Shown here in pieces: positions 35,701 through 39,689 of a stretch of 39,689 nucleotides of DNA (its first letter is position 1; each line of letters opens with the position of its first letter). Below the pieces are notes generated by a model. That model was given only the letters and a program-made list of their open reading frames with translations. It did no database searches and was not told where the DNA came from. The position numbers were made by a program, and so were the translations under genes. Location of the stretch: assembly GCA_020697375.1 (NCBI GenBank), contig JAJFBJ010000046.1, positions 1 to 39,689 on the forward strand, read 5' to 3'. The DNA is from Nitrospira sp. (GTDB taxonomy: Bacteria; Nitrospirota; Nitrospiria; Nitrospirales; Nitrospiraceae).

Positions 35701-36305
35701 ATTGCAAAGCCGTCTTCGTCGACAAGGATGGAACGCTGATCGAAAACCGCCCCTTCGACTGGGGCGGCGAAGATATGCGGATGCTGCCGGGCTCGGTCGA
35801 AGGACTCCGGTTGCTACACCTCGCCGGCTATGCCTTGATCGTGGTGACGAACCAGGGCGGGATCGCGCACGGCTGGTTCACCGAGGAGGCCATGACGAAT
35901 GTGGAAATCACGTTGCGCATTCGCCTTGCTGCCGCCGGTATTCCATTGGCGGGATTCTACTATTGCCCGCACCATCCTCAGGGGTCCGTGCCTCGCTACA
36001 CAACACATTGCGCATGCCGCAAACCCAAGCCCGGGCTGCTGATGCAGGCCGCGCGCGAGGTTCATGTGGATTTGGAGCAATCCTGGATGGTGGGAGATAT
36101 TTTACATGATGTCGAAGCAGGACGATGGGCGGGATGCCAGACGGTTCTGTTGACCAACGGCAACGAAACCGAATGGGAGATGTCCGCCATGCGATGGCCG
36201 GACCTGCTCGCGGACGACGTGCTGGAGGCTGCGCGTGTGATCGTGGCGACGGACCAACGACAGGCCAGCGGATCGCGCAAGCCATTCGAACAGGAGGAGG
36301 AATGA
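35697..36305 (+). CDS. HAD phosphatase of the D,D-heptose 1,7-bisphosphate phosphatase (GmhB) type
   Basis: HAD-superfamily phosphatase, 202 aa from ATG 35697. Motif I is VFVDKDGTLIEN with nucleophile Asp9 and Asp11. VVTNQGG near 49-55 is motif II. The zinc-binding loop CPHHP (Cys90, His92) pairs with CACRKPKPG (Cys105, Cys107), the hallmark of GmhB and histidinol-phosphatase relatives. MVGDILHDVEAG provides motif IV Asp134/Asp138. GmhB removes the C7 phosphate from heptose 1,7-bisphosphate on the way to ADP- or GDP-heptose. No kinase/nucleotidyltransferase (HldE/HddA type) is in the window. Overlaps neighbours by four bases at both ends. Confidence 0.85.
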   Translation: MNCKAVFVDKDGTLIENRPFDWGGEDMRMLPGSVEGLRLLHLAGYALIVVTNQGGIAHGWFTEEAMTNVEITLRIRLAAAGIPLAGFYYCPHHPQGSVPRYTTHCACRKPKPGLLMQAAREVHVDLEQSWMVGDILHDVEAGRWAGCQTVLLTNGNETEWEMSAMRWPDLLADDVLEAARVIVATDQRQASGSRKPFEQEEE

Positions 36306-37453
36306 GCGAGGCGCATGCGCAACCCTTCTCACCCCGGCTCGAAGCATGGCGGCAAGCGCGGCGTATTCTCTGCGTGAGGCTTGACCAGCTGGGTGATGTC
36401 ATCATGACCAGTCCCGCCCTGCGAGCCGTCAAGGACTCGATGCCCGGACGCACCATCACGCTGTTGACGTCCCCCGGCGGAGCTGAGGCCGCCAGGCTGA
36501 TGCCATTCGTCGATGACATTCTCGTATACGAGGCCCCATGGATGAAGGGCTGCGCCTTTCGGGATAACGCGTCGGCGGACCGGCAGTTCATCGATCAATT
36601 GCGCGCCTCGGCATTCGACGCCGCCATCCTCTTCACCGTGTATAGCCAAAGTTCCCTGCCGGCTGCTCTCATGTGTTACCTGGCGGACATTCCATTGCGG
36701 CTCGCCCACTGCCGGGAGAACCCCTACCAGATGCTGACGGACTGGGTCCGTGAACCTGAACCCGACGCCGCAATCCGGCATGAAGTCCGGCGGCAGCTGG
36801 ATCTGGTCAGCGTCATGGGAGCTCACAGCCTGGATCAGCATTTATCCATGACGATTCCTCTACCCTCGCGTGAACTGATCGGTCATTTGCTTCGCCGATT
36901 ATTGGGTGCGGTGGAAAGACCCTGGGTCGTCATCCACCCCGGAGCGTCGGCAGCGTCCCGCCGCTATCCTCCCGAGAGTTTCGCCATGGTCGCGCGGCAG
37001 CTCATCCAGGATTTCGGCTGGACGGTAATTTTTACCGGCACACAGCCGGAGCGCAGATTGATTGAGACGATCCGCGAGCAGACAGCCGCGCCGACCCATT
37101 CGCTGGCCGGTGAACTCGACCTCGGAAGCCTTGCCGCCTTGCTCGAACGGGCGCCGCTCGTTATCTCCAACAATACGGGCACGGTTCATGTCGCCGCCGC
37201 AGTCGGTACCCCGGTAGTCGATCTCTATGCCCTCACGAATCCTCAACACATGCCCTGGCTCGTTCCCCACCGCGTGCTGTTTCACGACGTGCCTTGCAAA
37301 TTTTGTTACAAGAGCATTTGTCCTGAAGGTCATCAGGATTGCCTGCGGCTCGTGACGCCGGAAACCGTAGTGAACGCGGCTACGGAGTTGCTGGCCGTTC
37401 AACCTCTCGCGAACAGGCAAGGAGAACGTCATCTTGTATACGCTCGGGATTAA
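36302..37453 (+). CDS. Second family 9 glycosyltransferase (heptosyltransferase type)
   Basis: GT-B transferase of 383 aa. RRILCVRLDQLGDVIMTSPA opens the acceptor domain; VRLDQLGD holds the GT9 Asp. VVIHPGASAASRRYPPESFA and ISNNTGTVHVAAAVGTPVVD are the donor-side motifs. The C-terminal CKFCYKSICPEGHQDCL has the Cys cluster seen in many heptosyltransferases. ATG 36302 follows GGAGGAGG and overlaps the phosphatase stop. The longer frame from 36125 overlaps the phosphatase and is rejected. It differs clearly from the GT9 at 30865, so the two probably add different residues. Confidence 0.88.
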   Translation: MSEAHAQPFSPRLEAWRQARRILCVRLDQLGDVIMTSPALRAVKDSMPGRTITLLTSPGGAEAARLMPFVDDILVYEAPWMKGCAFRDNASADRQFIDQLRASAFDAAILFTVYSQSSLPAALMCYLADIPLRLAHCRENPYQMLTDWVREPEPDAAIRHEVRRQLDLVSVMGAHSLDQHLSMTIPLPSRELIGHLLRRLLGAVERPWVVIHPGASAASRRYPPESFAMVARQLIQDFGWTVIFTGTQPERRLIETIREQTAAPTHSLAGELDLGSLAALLERAPLVISNNTGTVHVAAAVGTPVVDLYALTNPQHMPWLVPHRVLFHDVPCKFCYKSICPEGHQDCLRLVTPETVVNAATELLAVQPLANRQGERHLVYARD

Positions 37454-39158
37454 CGCGGCCTTTCATGATTCCGCTGCCTGTCTCGTCAAGGATGGATCGG
37501 TCGTCGCGGCAGCCGAAGAAGAGCGCTTCACCCGCATCAAACATGGCAAGCGGCCCATCCCGTTCAGCACCTACGAGTTGCCGTTCCATGCCGTCGATTT
37601 TTGCCTGGCCGCCGCTGGTCTTTCGCTTCTCGACATCGAACACATTGCCTATTCCTACGACCCTTACCTGATGCTGGGCCGGCACGCCGGCGATGCGACC
37701 ATGACGCTTCCTCTCGAACCGAGCGGACAACCGACTCCATCGGAATGGGAAACTGCCTGGGATCCTCTGTTTCTCTCCTACATCGTCAACGCGCCACGGC
37801 ATCTTGCCGGCGGAGCGCCTCACCATCTGAGCCGCCGGTTCGAGGGCGTCACGCCGCAAGGACCATTCACTTGGCATTTCGTATCCCACCATTTGGCCCA
37901 TGCAGCGAGCGCCTTCTACGCCTCTCCGTTTGAAACAGCGGCCGTGCTGACGTTGGACGGCCGTGGGGAACAGGCGACTACGACCTACCATCTTGGAGAA
38001 GCGCAAAAGCTACAGCACCTGGGTCAGGTCAATATGCCCCACTCCCTGGGACTCCTGTATGAGGAAGTCACGACCTATCTGGGATTCCTTCATTCCTCGG
38101 ATGAATACAAAGTCATGGCGCTGGCCTCTTACGGGAAGCCCCGCTATGTGGAAGACTTCCGGCAGATCGTCCGGCTTCAAGAGGATGGCCGATATGAAAT
38201 TCATGCGACAAAGCTCGAAGAGCGTTTTGGATCGCGTCGCCGGCGCGGGGAATCACTCGATGCCAGGCATTACGATATTGCCCGTTCCCTCCAGCAGGTG
38301 TTGGAGGAAACCGTCGTAACCATCACCGCCTGGCTTCACCGGGAGACGGCTCAGCCTAATCTCTGTTTAGCGGGCGGCGTCGCGCTGAACTGCGTCATGA
38401 ATGCCCGCGTGCGGGACCAGGGACCGTTCAGCTCGGTGTGGGTTCAACCGGCGGCTGGAGACGCCGGCACTGCGCTCGGAGCCGCCCTCTTGGTTGACCT
38501 CGAACAAAGGAACGCGACCGAATCGAAGCCGTACCATATGGACCATGCATTCCTCGGCCCTTCGTATGAAGACGACGAGATCGAGGCTTGCTTGCGACGC
38601 GCCAAACTCCGCTATCGCCGCCTTACCGACATCGCACAAGAGACCGCGGACCTGCTGGACCAAGACCGCATCATTGGCTGGTTTCAGGGAGCGATGGAAT
38701 TCGGCCCGCGCGCGCTCGGCGCCCGTTCCATTCTCGCTTCCCCGGTCAGTCCGGCGATGCAGGATCGCTTGAACGAGATCAAGGACCGGGAGGATTTCAG
38801 ACCGGTGGCGCCCGTCGTCCTCGAGGAAGCCGCGGCTCAGTGGTTCGAAGGCGCGATCTGTTCTCCCTTCATGCTGTTTACCTATCAAGTCGTACCGCAA
38901 CAGGCGCACCGCATCCCGGCCGTCCGCCACGTCGATGGATCTGCCAGGGTTCAAACGATCAACCGGTTGCAGCACCCCCTGTACTACGACTTGATCAAGG
39001 CCTTCGAGCGCCGGAGTGGAATTCCTGTCCTGGTGAATACCTCCTTCAATACACGCGGTGAACCGGTGGTTTGCACACCGCGCGATGCCATCGAAGCCTA
39101 TAGTAGTTCGCCGCTTGACGCATTGGTCATCGGATCGTTCCTGCTCAGGAAATCATGA
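37434..39158 (+). CDS. O-carbamoyltransferase of the NodU/TobZ family
   Basis: 574 aa. Transfers a carbamoyl group from carbamoyl phosphate, through carbamoyl-AMP, to a sugar hydroxyl. The N-terminal Kae1-like domain has YTLGINAAFHDSAACLVKDG, FVSHHLAHAASAFYASPFE and VLTLDGRGEQATTTYHLGE, and GGVALNCVMNARV further on. The C-terminal domain has MEFGPRALGARSILASP and NTSFNTRGEPVVCTPRDA, as in NodU/CmcH/TobZ. TTG 37434 with AGGAG nine bases upstream is the only start that keeps the family's N-terminus; it overlaps the GT9 by 20 bases. The gene implies that the operon's product is O-carbamoylated. Confidence 0.92.
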   Translation: MYTLGINAAFHDSAACLVKDGSVVAAAEEERFTRIKHGKRPIPFSTYELPFHAVDFCLAAAGLSLLDIEHIAYSYDPYLMLGRHAGDATMTLPLEPSGQPTPSEWETAWDPLFLSYIVNAPRHLAGGAPHHLSRRFEGVTPQGPFTWHFVSHHLAHAASAFYASPFETAAVLTLDGRGEQATTTYHLGEAQKLQHLGQVNMPHSLGLLYEEVTTYLGFLHSSDEYKVMALASYGKPRYVEDFRQIVRLQEDGRYEIHATKLEERFGSRRRRGESLDARHYDIARSLQQVLEETVVTITAWLHRETAQPNLCLAGGVALNCVMNARVRDQGPFSSVWVQPAAGDAGTALGAALLVDLEQRNATESKPYHMDHAFLGPSYEDDEIEACLRRAKLRYRRLTDIAQETADLLDQDRIIGWFQGAMEFGPRALGARSILASPVSPAMQDRLNEIKDREDFRPVAPVVLEEAAAQWFEGAICSPFMLFTYQVVPQQAHRIPAVRHVDGSARVQTINRLQHPLYYDLIKAFERRSGIPVLVNTSFNTRGEPVVCTPRDAIEAYSSSPLDALVIGSFLLRKS

Positions 39159-39168
39159 GCGCGTGATC

Positions 39169-39689
39169 ATGGAATCGTCGCAGCCGTCCTCTCTCCCACA
39201 TGTGAATGTTCCTCCTGTCGCATGTCGCGATCGGGATCACCGTGGCCCGGAGGAACAAACCAGGGGTAGCATCTGCATCTCCGTGGTGATCCCGACCTAC
39301 AAACGGCCGGCTCTCCTGCGCCGTTGTCTGTTGGCGCTCTGCGCGCAGACCATGAATCCGCGCCGTTTTGAAATCATCGTCGTGGACGACGCGCCGACGG
39401 ACGATACGAAAAAAACGGTCGCTTGCATCGCTGCCGCAGTTCCATGGCCGGCGATCAGCTATATCGCGGCGGTCGGACCACGCGGCCCGGCGGCGGCCCG
39501 CAACCGGGGATGGCGCGCGGCACGAGCCGACCTCATCGCCTTTACCGATGATGACTGTGTGCCCCTTCGCAATTGGCTCAGCGAAGGATGGAACATTTTC
39601 CGCATGCCCGGCATCTCCGGCGCCTGGGGTGACATCATTGTTCCACTCGGCGTCAGCCCCACGGACCATGAACGCAATACCAAGGGGCT
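39169..39689 (+). CDS. Family 2 glycosyltransferase, C-terminus cut by window edge
   Basis: Starts at ATG 39169, ten bases after the carbamoyltransferase stop, and runs open to the window end (173 codons). A hydrophilic leader of about 35 residues precedes the GT-A fold: CISVVIPTYKRPALLRRCLL, FEIIVVDDAPTDD, then GPRGPAAARNRGWRAARADL and LIAFTDDDCVPLRNWL with the DDD metal site. Likely the third transferase class of the operon. Its C-terminal part and any downstream genes are outside the window. Confidence 0.87.
   Translation, partial: MESSQPSSLPHVNVPPVACRDRDHRGPEEQTRGSICISVVIPTYKRPALLRRCLLALCAQTMNPRRFEIIVVDDAPTDDTKKTVACIAAAVPWPAISYIAAVGPRGPAAARNRGWRAARADLIAFTDDDCVPLRNWLSEGWNIFRMPGISGAWGDIIVPLGVSPTDHERNTKG

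Noticed and set aside
1..39689. CRISPR array or phage module
   Set aside because: No regularly spaced direct repeats, cas genes, integrase, capsid or terminase sequences were seen.

Overview
The window looks like a chromosomal piece of a Gram-negative, probably Nitrospira-like (Nitrospirota) bacterium. That placement is an inference from gene families: a TonB protein, a TonB-dependent receptor, a PagL-like lipid A deacylase, heptosyltransferases, a DUF6335 protein, a YflT/DUF1269-like stress protein and a small zinc-ribbon protein. No 16S rRNA or other phylogenetic marker is present. The two outer parts differ in character: the surface-polysaccharide block at about 2.6-18.5 kb is visibly less GC-rich than the compact operon at about 30-39.7 kb.

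Layout. 1-1044 (-): TonB energy transducer cut by the window edge. 1391-2463: a wrecked IS3-family element. 2.6-12.7 kb (+, with one antisense gene): exopolysaccharide or O-antigen-type assembly block with a GT2, an FAD-dependent oxidoreductase, a Gfo/Idh/MocA sugar oxidoreductase, a second GT2, an antisense membrane protein, a Wzx-type flippase, a third GT2 and a GT-C-like membrane transferase. 12.9-18.5 kb (-): an ABC-2 permease, an ABC ATPase with a C-terminal Wzt-like domain, and a 1124-residue GT4-GT2-FkbM fusion. 19.2-29.1 kb is a loose, decaying stretch: GH16 lipoprotein, truncated fragment plus second IS3 remnant, PagL-like protein, Tll0287-like haem protein, frameshifted phytanoyl-CoA dioxygenase, zinc-ribbon protein, tRNA-Ser(GCT), tRNA-Phe(GAA) with a tandemly duplicated 3' end, single-domain response regulator, small lipoprotein and a TonB-dependent receptor broken by about five frameshifts. 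29.7-39.7 kb (+): DUF6335 protein, then a tightly coupled operon: stress protein, GT9, GT4, GT4-SIS fusion, SDR, GmhB-like phosphatase, GT9, carbamoyltransferase and a GT2 cut by the window edge.

How the genes fit together. The left block has parts for making an undecaprenyl-linked or ABC-exported polysaccharide: sugar modification (oxidoreductases), several transferases, a flippase, an ABC exporter and a trimming hydrolase (GH16). It carries both a flippase and an ABC exporter and no recognisable Wzy, so either two glycans are made or one exporter serves something else. The right operon is the best candidate for an under-described system. It combines two heptosyltransferase-type GT9s, a heptose-bisphosphate-type phosphatase, a sedoheptulose-7-P-isomerase-like domain that has lost its catalytic signature and is fused to a GT4, an SDR and an O-carbamoyltransferase, all translationally coupled to a stress-type protein. 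I infer a carbamoylated, heptose-like glycan or glycoside made under stress; the product is unknown.
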